Source: Caryophanales bacterium UBA6879
GTDB taxonomy: Bacteria > Bacillota_I > Bacilli_A > RFN20 > CAG-288
NCBI GenBank assembly: GCA_002449135.1
Contig: DKCH01000058.1
Location: 8,774-29,373, forward strand
Reading direction: 5' to 3'
DNA length: 20,600 bases
Shown: piece by piece, positions 13,623 to 20,600 of the stretch
How the letters are laid out: every line of letters starts with the position of its first letter
How positions within the stretch are numbered: position 1 is the first letter of the stretch
The notes under the pieces: model-generated
Databases searched by the model: none
What the model saw: the letters and a program-made list of their open reading frames with translations, nothing else
What the model was told of the DNA's origin: nothing
Made by a program: the position numbers and the translations under genes

Positions 13623-16600
13623 ATGAAAAAGTATTATTTAGGATTAGATTTAGGAACGAATTCAATCGGGTGGTGTGTCACTGATGAAAATTACAATATT
13701 GTAAAAAAACATAAGTTGCTTTTAGATGCTAATAATAAAGTACTTAAACAAAGTGGCAATCATTTATGGGGCGCTAGATTATTTAATGAAGCTAATTCAG
13801 CAGCTGCTAGACGTCAAAATAGGGGTAATAGAAGGAGACTTCAAAGAAGAAAATATAGAATTAAACTATTACAGGAAATTTTTAATTCTGAAATGGATAA
13901 AGTTGATCCGAATTTTTTTAGAAGACTTAATAATTCTTTTTTACATAATGAGGACAAAGATGAAGATTTACGAACTGACTACTTACTGTTTAATAGCAAT
14001 AATTTAAATGATAAAATTTATTTTAAACAATACCCAACCATTTATCATTTAAGGAACGATATTATCGAAAATCCAAATAAGAAATTTGATATTAGAGAAA
14101 TTTATTTAGCTTTAGCCCACATGATTAAGTACCGTGGAAATTTCCTTTATGAATCAAATATTAGTTCATCAAATGGTGGTAGTGAAGAAATAATTACCTG
14201 TTTTAAAAATATTAATAACATTCTTTTAAATTTAAATGAAAATGATGATATAGAAGCTTCATATTCAACTTTTGATATCAATTCCAAAATTGCTAGTGCC
14301 ATTTTAAATGCTTTTCAAAGTATTTCTAAAAAAGACGACTTATACGATAAACTTATTAGTACTTTTTCTCTTACTGGGCTAAGTAAAAAGGAAAGTAAAA
14401 ATGATTTAAGAAAGTCTATATTATCCATAATTTGTGGTAAAAAGGTAAGAATAATTTATTTTATTAAAGATAATGAGATTGAAGATGAAGATGCAAAACT
14501 TCCAATAGATTTTAGCAGCGATCAATTTGAAAATGAGATAAAAGATAAGCTTCCAGAAATCTTAGGAGATGAATTAGCTAATTTAATTTTAGAATGTCAA
14601 AAGATTTATAACTTAAAAGTTTTAACAAATTTACTTAAAGGCCAATCTTCTATTTCTAAAGCTATGATTTCAATATATAAAAAGCATCAAAGTGATCTTA
14701 AAAATTTAAAATATATAATAAAAAAATGTTATCCAAGCAAATATAAAATATTTTTTTCTAACAAACCTGAAAACGAAACTACATATGCAAGTTATATACA
14801 CAAAATAAAAGCTTTAAAAAACGAAGACAAAAGCAGTTCAAAAGACAATGCAAACTTCTTATCTACAATAAAAAAATTACTTAATGAAGTAAACACAGAA
14901 GACAAAAATGATAAAGAATTAATTGATAATATTATCAAAGATATCGATGGTGAAAACTTTTTACCTCGCCAAAATTCTTCCAAAAATGGAGTTTTACCTT
15001 ACCAATTAAATCTAAATGAAATGAGAGAAATTCTTAAAAATCAATCGAAATTTTACCCATTTTTAGCAGAAGAAGCAACTGACTTTAATAATCCAAATAA
15101 ACAATGCTATAAAATCGAATCTATCTTAAAATACAAAATTCCATATTTTGTGGGCCCATTAAAAACCACTAATAACAAAAAACAAAGAGACAATCACTGG
15201 GTTATTAAAAATGAAAAATATCTAAAAACAACTGTTACTCCATGGAACTTTCATGAAGTCATAAATGAAAAAGAAACTGCAAATAGATTTATAGAAAATC
15301 TTAAAAATTATTGTACTTACATTTTTAATGAACAAACTTTGCCAAAAAATTCATTAATTTATTCCTCTTTTGTTCTTTTAAATGAAATGAACAAATGGAA
15401 AATTAATGGCGAATTTATTTCATTAGATATTAAAAGGTATTTAATTACTAATGTATTCCTTAAAATTAAAAAACCTACTGTAAAAAATATAAAAGAAGAA
15501 CTTAGAAAAAAAATTAAAAGTGATGTTGATCTTTCTACTAGCAATAAAGAGACATTAGAAGACCTCGATTTACATGCTAGTTTGGCTTCTTTTATCGATT
15601 TTAAAAATGCCTTTGGTGAGAAATTCTTTATTAAAGATAATGAAGGTGTGGTAATTGGTGTTGACCACAATTTATTTAATTTAGCTGAAAAAATAATAAA
15701 TGATATTACAGTTTTCGAAGATAAGACTGTTTTAAAAGAAAGACTTAAAGAATATCAACTATCTGATGAAAACATTAAATTCTTTTCCAATCTTAAATAT
15801 ACAGGATGGGCAAGACTTTCGAAAGAACTTTTAGTTGGTCTAAAAACAGAAGAAATTGATATTTCAACAGGTGAAGTTAAAGAATATTCAATTATGGATT
15901 TATTAAAACTTACAAATCAAAACTTTATGGAAATATATGCTAGTAGAAATTCAAATTACACTTTTTCTAAACAAGTTGATGAAATCAATAAAAAGAATTT
16001 AGGTGGAGATTTTAATGTAGAAGAATTCATACAAAAATCATATACTTCTCCTGCTGTAAAAAGGACTTTAAGACAAACCTATAAATGTATAGTTGAATTA
16101 AAAAAGATACTAAATATCGATTCTTTTGATTCATATTTTATTGAATCTACAAGACAAGAAGATAAAATTAAGAAACGTACTAAATCTAGAATGGATACTC
16201 TAAAACAATATATAAGTGCCGCTAAATCATTAAGTAATGATATTAAAATAGACGAACTTCAAGAAAATTTAAAAAACCAAAATGATGAAACTTTAAGGAG
16301 TAAAAAAATCTTCTTATATTTTATGCAACTTGGTCGTTCTATATATTCTGGAGAATCAATTGATTTTTCAGATTTAGTTTCTAATAACAGTAAGTACGAT
16401 ATTGACCACATCATTCCACAATCAAAAACTAAAGATGATAGTTTTATTAACACTGTTTTAGTTGAAAAAGAAAGAAACAATAAAAAGCAGGATATGTACC
16501 CAATTCCAAACACAAGGAAAGATATCATCTCCGATAAAGGAAGAAATTGGATTGAAATATTAAGTAAAAATAAAGATTTAATGCCAATTTTAAAATATAA

Positions 16601-18050
16601 AAGATTAATAAGACAAAAACCTTTATCAGACGATGAACTATCTGGCTTTATTGAAAGACAATTAGTTAATACAAGTCAATCTAATAAAGCTGCTTGTGAC
16701 TTAATTAAAGAAATTGATCCTGATGCTAATGTTATTTATTCAAGAGCTAGTTTAGTTAGTGATTTTAGACATTTCTTTAATATACCAAAATTAAGAGATT
16801 TAAACGATTTTCATCATGCACATGATGCATATTTAAATATCGTTGTTGGAAATGTATATAACAAAGTTTTTACATCACCTAATGGAAATTGGGTTAAATT
16901 AAATTTACAAAATAAATCATCTTTTAATTTCCAAGTTGAAAAAGTTTTTACTAAAGATGAATATGGATTAATAAATCATAAGCAATATTGGGTTTCAAAA
17001 ATTTATGAAAATAAAATTGAAACAAATAAAAAAGAAGGAACTATTGATAAAATTAGAAAATATTTAAATTACAATGATGTTCTAACTAGTAAAATGCTTT
17101 ATAAAAATGTTGGTGCTCAGGGTTTCTTTAATAAAATATCAATTAAAACTGCCAATGAAAATAAAGCAACATTCCCACTAAAATTCAATAGTAAATTATC
17201 GGGAGAAAATTATTCCAAAAAATACGGAGGATATTCTGATCTAACTACACCATTTTTTACATTAGTAAAATCAAAATCTAAAAATAAAATCTTATATTCT
17301 TTAGAAAGTATTCCAACTATTTATAGAAGATTATTTGATTCCATAAGTGATGAAAAATTAAAAGAAGAAAAATATTTAAATTTCCTTAAAAATGAATGCA
17401 AATTAATCAATCCCGAAATACTAATTAATAAAATTTTATATGGAACTATAATTGAAAATGGAGGAAATGAAAATGAATCAAAAAGAATAGCTATTACTGG
17501 AAAAACAGAAAGTAATATTGCAGGAATCAATCAAAATGAACTATATTTTTCTAATACTGAAAATAAATTTATTTATTTAGATACTTTTAAAAAGATTTGT
17601 AAATTACTTGGTACAAATATCTCGAATTCTGCCAATAAACCAAATCTTTCAATTTATGAAAAAGAAACTAGTGATATAAAATTTAGTAATCAAATATTAA
17701 CAAAATTAGAATTAAGCAATTTATTTACTTACATTAAAACAAAAATTTATTCACAGCCAAAATTCAATTTATTATTTAAAAATTTCTTTGAAAAATTTAA
17801 TAAAGTAAGTGTAGAAAAGTTCAGCTCCCTTACTACCATTGGACAAGTAAAATTAATATTTAACATGATTAAATTATTGCAATGCAAAAGCGTCCAACAA
17901 ACCGACTTTACTTATTTAGATTTATCAAAAAATGTAGGATTATTACGTTGTGGAAAAAATTTTAATTACGGAACTCGTTTAATTCAAACCTCTATAACTG
18001 GTTTATATGAAAAAGTAATATTTGAAGTGCCAAAAAATAATATAGGGTAG
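13623..18050 (+). CDS. cas9: Cas9, RNA-guided DNA endonuclease, type II-A
   Basis: Cuts DNA matched by a crRNA:tracrRNA guide. The order is RuvC-I (LGLDLGTNSIGW, catalytic Asp9), the Arg-rich bridge helix (residues about 60-87, RNRRRLQRRK), a recognition lobe with LAHMIKYRGNFL and the FLPRQ...PYQLNLNEMREIL segment, RuvC-II (FIESTRQEDK, Glu841), HNH (YDIDHIIPQS, Asp928-His929, with Asn943 and Asn952), RuvC-III (HHAHDAYLN, His1065 and Asp1068) and a PAM-interacting C-terminus ending in QTSITGLYE. Every catalytic residue known from S. pyogenes Cas9 has a match, so both nuclease sites should work. At 1475 residues it is about 100 longer than the S. pyogenes enzyme. The region before SITGLYE (GLLRCGKNFNYGTRLI) lacks the S. 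pyogenes RKR motif. AAAAGGA lies about 11 bases before the ATG. It is the first gene of the cas9-cas1-cas2-csn2 operon. Confidence 0.98.
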   Translation: MKKYYLGLDLGTNSIGWCVTDENYNIVKKHKLLLDANNKVLKQSGNHLWGARLFNEANSAAARRQNRGNRRRLQRRKYRIKLLQEIFNSEMDKVDPNFFRRLNNSFLHNEDKDEDLRTDYLLFNSNNLNDKIYFKQYPTIYHLRNDIIENPNKKFDIREIYLALAHMIKYRGNFLYESNISSSNGGSEEIITCFKNINNILLNLNENDDIEASYSTFDINSKIASAILNAFQSISKKDDLYDKLISTFSLTGLSKKESKNDLRKSILSIICGKKVRIIYFIKDNEIEDEDAKLPIDFSSDQFENEIKDKLPEILGDELANLILECQKIYNLKVLTNLLKGQSSISKAMISIYKKHQSDLKNLKYIIKKCYPSKYKIFFSNKPENETTYASYIHKIKALKNEDKSSSKDNANFLSTIKKLLNEVNTEDKNDKELIDNIIKDIDGENFLPRQNSSKNGVLPYQLNLNEMREILKNQSKFYPFLAEEATDFNNPNKQCYKIESILKYKIPYFVGPLKTTNNKKQRDNHWVIKNEKYLKTTVTPWNFHEVINEKETANRFIENLKNYCTYIFNEQTLPKNSLIYSSFVLLNEMNKWKINGEFISLDIKRYLITNVFLKIKKPTVKNIKEELRKKIKSDVDLSTSNKETLEDLDLHASLASFIDFKNAFGEKFFIKDNEGVVIGVDHNLFNLAEKIINDITVFEDKTVLKERLKEYQLSDENIKFFSNLKYTGWARLSKELLVGLKTEEIDISTGEVKEYSIMDLLKLTNQNFMEIYASRNSNYTFSKQVDEINKKNLGGDFNVEEFIQKSYTSPAVKRTLRQTYKCIVELKKILNIDSFDSYFIESTRQEDKIKKRTKSRMDTLKQYISAAKSLSNDIKIDELQENLKNQNDETLRSKKIFLYFMQLGRSIYSGESIDFSDLVSNNSKYDIDHIIPQSKTKDDSFINTVLVEKERNNKKQDMYPIPNTRKDIISDKGRNWIEILSKNKDLMPILKYKRLIRQKPLSDDELSGFIERQLVNTSQSNKAACDLIKEIDPDANVIYSRASLVSDFRHFFNIPKLRDLNDFHHAHDAYLNIVVGNVYNKVFTSPNGNWVKLNLQNKSSFNFQVEKVFTKDEYGLINHKQYWVSKIYENKIETNKKEGTIDKIRKYLNYNDVLTSKMLYKNVGAQGFFNKISIKTANENKATFPLKFNSKLSGENYSKKYGGYSDLTTPFFTLVKSKSKNKILYSLESIPTIYRRLFDSISDEKLKEEKYLNFLKNECKLINPEILINKILYGTIIENGGNENESKRIAITGKTESNIAGINQNELYFSNTENKFIYLDTFKKICKLLGTNISNSANKPNLSIYEKETSDIKFSNQILTKLELSNLFTYIKTKIYSQPKFNLLFKNFFEKFNKVSVEKFSSLTTIGQVKLIFNMIKLLQCKSVQQTDFTYLDLSKNVGLLRCGKNFNYGTRLIQTSITGLYEKVIFEVPKNNIG

Positions 18051-18059
18051 AAATATATT

Positions 18060-18941
18060 ATGTCATTCAGAATAGTAAAAATAAATAATCGATGCAAATT
18101 AGAAGTACAATTAGGATACCTAGTTTGCCGAAATGATAAAGAGACGAGAATACTTCTTGATGAAATTTCATTACTTATAATTGAGAGTCAACAAGTTTGT
18201 ATTACTACGGCTTTGCTATCTGAATTAATTAATCATAAAGTAAGGGTAATACTTTGTGACAATAAACATAATCCTCAATCCGAAATTCTACCATATCACG
18301 CTTGTTTTGATACTAGAAATAAAATAATTTCTCAAATTAATTGGTCTCAAAAAAGAAAAGATAAGCTTTGGAAATTAATTATTTACCAAAAAATTAGAAA
18401 TCAAGCTATTGTTTTAAGTTATATTAAAGAAGAGAAAAATTATTCTTTGCTTAGACAATATCTCTTGGAAATTGAAGATGGAGATGTATCTAATAGAGAA
18501 GGATTAGCTGCAAAGCAATATTTCTATTCAATCTTTGGAAGAGGTTTTGATAGAAATAATGATTCTGATATAAGAAATATTTTTCTAAATTATGGTTATA
18601 CATTATTATTGTCTTTGGTAAATCGTGAAATTAGTAATTGTGGATACTTAACAGCTTTAGGAATACATCATATAGGTAAAGAAAATCCATATAACCTAGG
18701 ATGTGATTTTGTTGAACCTTTTAGACCGTTTGTAGATTTAGCAATTATTAAAGGCACTATTAATGAAAACAATTACAAATCAAAATTGATTGAGCTCTTA
18801 ACTGAAGAAATTTCATCAAACTCTAATAATTCCATATTACAAAACGCAGTTCATGATTATTGTTTAAGTGCTTTTTCATTTCTAAATAATGAAAATGAAA
18901 ATACCATAATTAATATAACTTTTAAAAATGAGCAATTATAG
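18060..18941 (+). CDS. cas1: Cas1, CRISPR integrase, type II-A
   Basis: A 293-residue Cas1 of the type II-A branch. The catalytic metal ligands are visible: Glu147 (NREGLAAKQYF), His204 (GIHHIG) and Glu219 in CDFVEPFRPFVD (213-226), with Asp226 adjacent. With Cas2 it forms the integrase that inserts new spacers next to the leader. The N-terminal beta domain includes ISLLIIESQQVCIT and the C-terminal helical domain the active site. The gene begins nine bases after the cas9 stop; AGGG inside the cas9 tail, 12 bases before the ATG, may serve as ribosome site. Its end overlaps cas2 by 14 bases. Length and motifs are normal, so it is expected to be active. Confidence 0.97.
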   Translation: MSFRIVKINNRCKLEVQLGYLVCRNDKETRILLDEISLLIIESQQVCITTALLSELINHKVRVILCDNKHNPQSEILPYHACFDTRNKIISQINWSQKRKDKLWKLIIYQKIRNQAIVLSYIKEEKNYSLLRQYLLEIEDGDVSNREGLAAKQYFYSIFGRGFDRNNDSDIRNIFLNYGYTLLLSLVNREISNCGYLTALGIHHIGKENPYNLGCDFVEPFRPFVDLAIIKGTINENNYKSKLIELLTEEISSNSNNSILQNAVHDYCLSAFSFLNNENENTIINITFKNEQL

Positions 18942-19251
18942 ATATATGAGATCGATAGTAATGTTTGACCTTCCTACACTAACAGCAATAGATAAAAGGA
19001 ATTATAGACAATTTGTGAAAGAACTAAAATCATCGGGGTTTATTATGTTTCAAGAATCAATTTACGTTAAACTATCTATAAATATATCATCTGTAGATTC
19101 AATGACTAAACATTTAAGAAAAACATTGCCCCCAAAAGGACAAATTGCTATATTAACTGTAACTGAAAAACAATTTAATTCAATAGAGTACTTATTAGGT
19201 GAATTTACATCTGATACTTTAGATTCAGATAAAAGAGTTATAGAATTATGA
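18928..19251 (+). CDS. cas2: Cas2, CRISPR adaptation subunit, type II-A
   Basis: A 107-residue protein with the II-A Cas2 pattern: YRYMRSIVMFDLPT at the N-terminus (Asp14 at the end of the first ferredoxin-like strand), FVKELKSSGFIMFQESIYVKL, and the conserved KGQIAILTVTEKQF segment. Cas2 dimers bridge two Cas1 dimers in the integration complex; they are mostly structural. The first ATG (18928) rather than the Met7 codon fits other II-A Cas2 proteins (MSYRYMR...). It overlaps cas1 by 14 bases without its own ribosome site, so translation is probably coupled. Its TGA stop is part of the ATGA overlap with csn2, which shows that TGA is read as a stop in this organism. Confidence 0.95.
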   Translation: MSNYRYMRSIVMFDLPTLTAIDKRNYRQFVKELKSSGFIMFQESIYVKLSINISSVDSMTKHLRKTLPPKGQIAILTVTEKQFNSIEYLLGEFTSDTLDSDKRVIEL

Positions 19252-19931
19252 AAATTTTAAAGCACATAAAAATTGATAAAGAATTCAATTTTGATAGTAA
19301 AAATAATTTCACTTTATGTATAGAAAATCAAATTTTCTTCCGCTCCTTTATTTATTCACTTAAAAACCAAATTAATGAAGATTTAAATAATGATTTTATG
19401 CTTCTAGATAATAATAAAGAAATTAAATTATCTAAAGTAGCTTTTTTAATAGAGAATCCCTTATTTATTAATATAGATGATAAAAAAATAAATTTAGCTA
19501 TACAAAAAGATCTATCATCAAAAATAAGTTTACCTCAAAAAGAAGAATATAAAATATTACAAAATGAAATATTTAAATATGTTTCTAACATAATATTAGA
19601 TTTTCCATTACCATTGACTTATGATAATGATTTACCAATATTAAATTTACTTAAATTGCTTTCATTACAAATAGATGATAAATGTGAATCTTTTTTAGAA
19701 AATATGATTCTTAAAATTAAAACCATTTCTTTCCTATTAAACATCAAGTTATTCTTTTTTATCAATTTACATGATTATTTAACGCAAGAAGAATTTAAAT
19801 TATTTACTAATGAACTTAAATCATTAGAAATCAGCGCTTTATATATTACAAATCATTATCCAAATTATAAAAATAACGAAGAATTTATTGTAAGAATAGA
19901 CTATGACTTATGTGAGCTACATATTGAATAA
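19248..19931 (+). CDS. csn2: Csn2, type II-A spacer-acquisition protein
   Basis: This 227-residue protein sits in the fourth position of the operon and begins within an ATGA overlap with cas2. Csn2 forms a tetrameric ring that slides over free DNA ends and is required, with Cas1, Cas2 and Cas9, for acquiring spacers. The sequence is divergent, but length, position and visible patterns fit: an N-terminal beta-rich region (NFTLCIENQIFFRSFIYSL), the DFPLPLTYDNDLPILNLLKLL segment here shown only as its core FPLPLTYDN...LLKLL (residues about 118-137), a helical stretch, and a C-terminal FFINLHDYLTQEEFKLF near residue 170-186 that resembles the conserved NxxxYLtxeel of the family. It defines the locus as subtype II-A. 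The stop overlaps the proposed array promoter. Confidence 0.88.
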   Translation: MKILKHIKIDKEFNFDSKNNFTLCIENQIFFRSFIYSLKNQINEDLNNDFMLLDNNKEIKLSKVAFLIENPLFINIDDKKINLAIQKDLSSKISLPQKEEYKILQNEIFKYVSNIILDFPLPLTYDNDLPILNLLKLLSLQIDDKCESFLENMILKIKTISFLLNIKLFFFINLHDYLTQEEFKLFTNELKSLEISALYITNHYPNYKNNEEFIVRIDYDLCELHIE

Positions 19932-19988
19932 AAAAACAATAATTAGTAAAATAAATTGAAAATAGTGAGAAATTAAGCCACTTTTGAG
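19924..19988 (+). promoter_or_regulatory. CRISPR leader with candidate pre-crRNA promoter and leader-anchor end
   Basis: TTGAAT (19924-19929) and TAAAAT (19947-19952) are separated by exactly 17 bp and would start pre-crRNA synthesis near 19959, about 30 bases before the first repeat; the -35 overlaps the csn2 stop codon. The leader ends in CTTTTGAG directly before the first repeat, very close to the ATTTGAG leader-anchoring sequence known to position Cas1-Cas2 insertion in streptococcal II-A systems. The non-coding leader is only 57 bases. It places the newest spacers on the csn2 side. Confidence 0.6.
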
Positions 19989-20600
19989 GTTTGAGACTAT
20001 TGCTATTTCTAACTTAAGTCTCACTTCATAAACAGGATCAACATTACTAATAGGCGTTTGAGACTATTGCTATTTCTAACTTAAGTCTCACCCTATATAT
20101 ATTAAGGAGATTTTGCCCGGTGTTTGAGACTATTGCTATTTCTAACTTAAGTCTCACTTAGCTTTCAAAGTGCCATAAGCAGTTCGAGTTTGAGACTATT
20201 GCTATTTCTAACTTAAGTCTCACAGATTCACTTTATCTATTAATCAGGTTCTTGTTTGAGACTATTGCTATTTCTAACTTAAGTCTCACAAAATTAAAAA
20301 TAATAGTAATAATAATAATGTTTGAGACTATTGCTATTTCTAACTTAAGTCTCACATGAATGGTTTTGAAAATGGACAACCAAAAGTTTGAGACTATTGC
20401 TATTTCTAACTTAAGTCTCACCTTAACAACAATATTATTATTTACAAGGGTGTTTGAGACTATTGCTATTTCTAACTTAAGTCTCACTAATTCGTTCGCT
20501 TTTAAAATTGTTTGCACGTTTGAGACTATTGCTATTTCTAACTTAAGTCTCACTTTCCTATTCAATATTGCTTTGGATCTATTGTTTGAGACTATTGCTA
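19989..20600 (+). CRISPR. Type II-A CRISPR array, 9 full repeats plus a partial tenth, 9 spacers, continues past the right edge
   Basis: Repeats of 36 bases start at 19989, 20056, 20122, 20188, 20254, 20320, 20386, 20452, 20518 and 20584 (cut at 20600). Each begins GTTTGAGACTATTGC and ends CTTAAGTCTCAC; I see no difference between copies. TGAGACT (repeat bases 4-10) and AGTCTCA (29-35) are a 7-bp inverted pair at the ends, as is common for II-A repeats. Eight spacers are 30 bases and the first (20025-20055) is 31. The spacers are all different. One (20290-20319) is low-complexity A/T with an AAT-repeat. Repeat bases 1-6 and 9-25 are complementary to the tracrRNA at 13495-13584, which links array, tracrRNA and Cas9 and fixes transcription to the plus strand. 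Confidence 0.98.

Noticed and set aside
14792..17530. Minus-strand frames inside cas9
   Set aside because: Shadows of the cas9 gene; no ribosome sites or recognisable motifs.
20233..20565. Open minus-strand frame of 110 codons through the CRISPR array
   Set aside because: The 66-base repeat-spacer unit is a multiple of three and has no stop in this frame, so the open frame is an artefact of the array; the translation is a repeated VRLKLEIAIVSN block.
12552..20600. Transposase, integrase or insertion sequence associated with the accessory region
   Set aside because: I looked for DDE/tyrosine-recombinase motifs and terminal inverted repeats and saw none; only the Fic remnant and CRISPR-Cas genes are present.

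Overview
The window comes from a very AT-rich, low-GC Gram-positive-type bacterium, most likely an uncultured or host-associated Bacilli/Erysipelotrichia/RF39-like lineage of the Firmicutes. This is inferred from base composition, strong AGGAGG-type ribosome sites, extended -10 (TGnTATAAT) promoters, the gene families present and a Csn2-containing type II-A CRISPR system. TGG encodes Trp and TGA is used as a stop (for example at the end of cas2), so the standard bacterial code applies rather than the Mycoplasma code.

Left part (1-2940): the start of a polyphosphate kinase gene and an unrecognised 214-residue gene, both on the minus strand; a small self-contained unit encoding a 46-residue peptide with its own promoter and terminator (1265-1477, minus); then a Sel1-repeat protein and a one-iron superoxide reductase on the plus strand. 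A bidirectional terminator at about 2919-2947 separates these from the next block.

Middle part (2944-12551): a four-gene minus-strand operon with overlaps or very short gaps, in transcription order: a giant 1663-residue CvpA-like membrane protein, a YigZ/IMPACT protein, an Mrp/ApbC-type P-loop ATPase and a HEPN-like/CBS-pair protein. Diverging from it on the plus strand are a CPBP (CAAX-protease-like) membrane protease, a TraX-family membrane protein and a thioredoxin with a WCNPC active site, followed by tRNA-Asp(GUC), tRNA-Gly(UCC) and a strong terminator.

Right part (12552-20600): an accessory region. A decayed Fic-domain gene (frameshift and several stops) lies between the tRNAs and a complete type II-A CRISPR-Cas locus: tracrRNA (minus strand, about 13584 to 13495), cas9 (1475 residues, all catalytic residues present), cas1, cas2, csn2, a short leader and a CRISPR array of at least ten identical 36-base repeats that runs off the right edge. 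The tracrRNA was identified from an anti-repeat that pairs with the CRISPR repeat (17 bp upper stem, 6 bp lower stem, internal bulge), followed by a hairpin and a rho-independent terminator, and preceded by an extended -10 promoter. Its promoter overlaps the cas9 ribosome-binding region, so tracrRNA and cas9 expression are physically interlocked. Cas9 with tracrRNA:crRNA would carry out interference; Cas1, Cas2, Csn2, Cas9 and tracrRNA would acquire spacers at the leader end. The PAM-interacting C-terminus of this Cas9 does not resemble the S. pyogenes RxR region, so its PAM cannot be assumed to be NGG.
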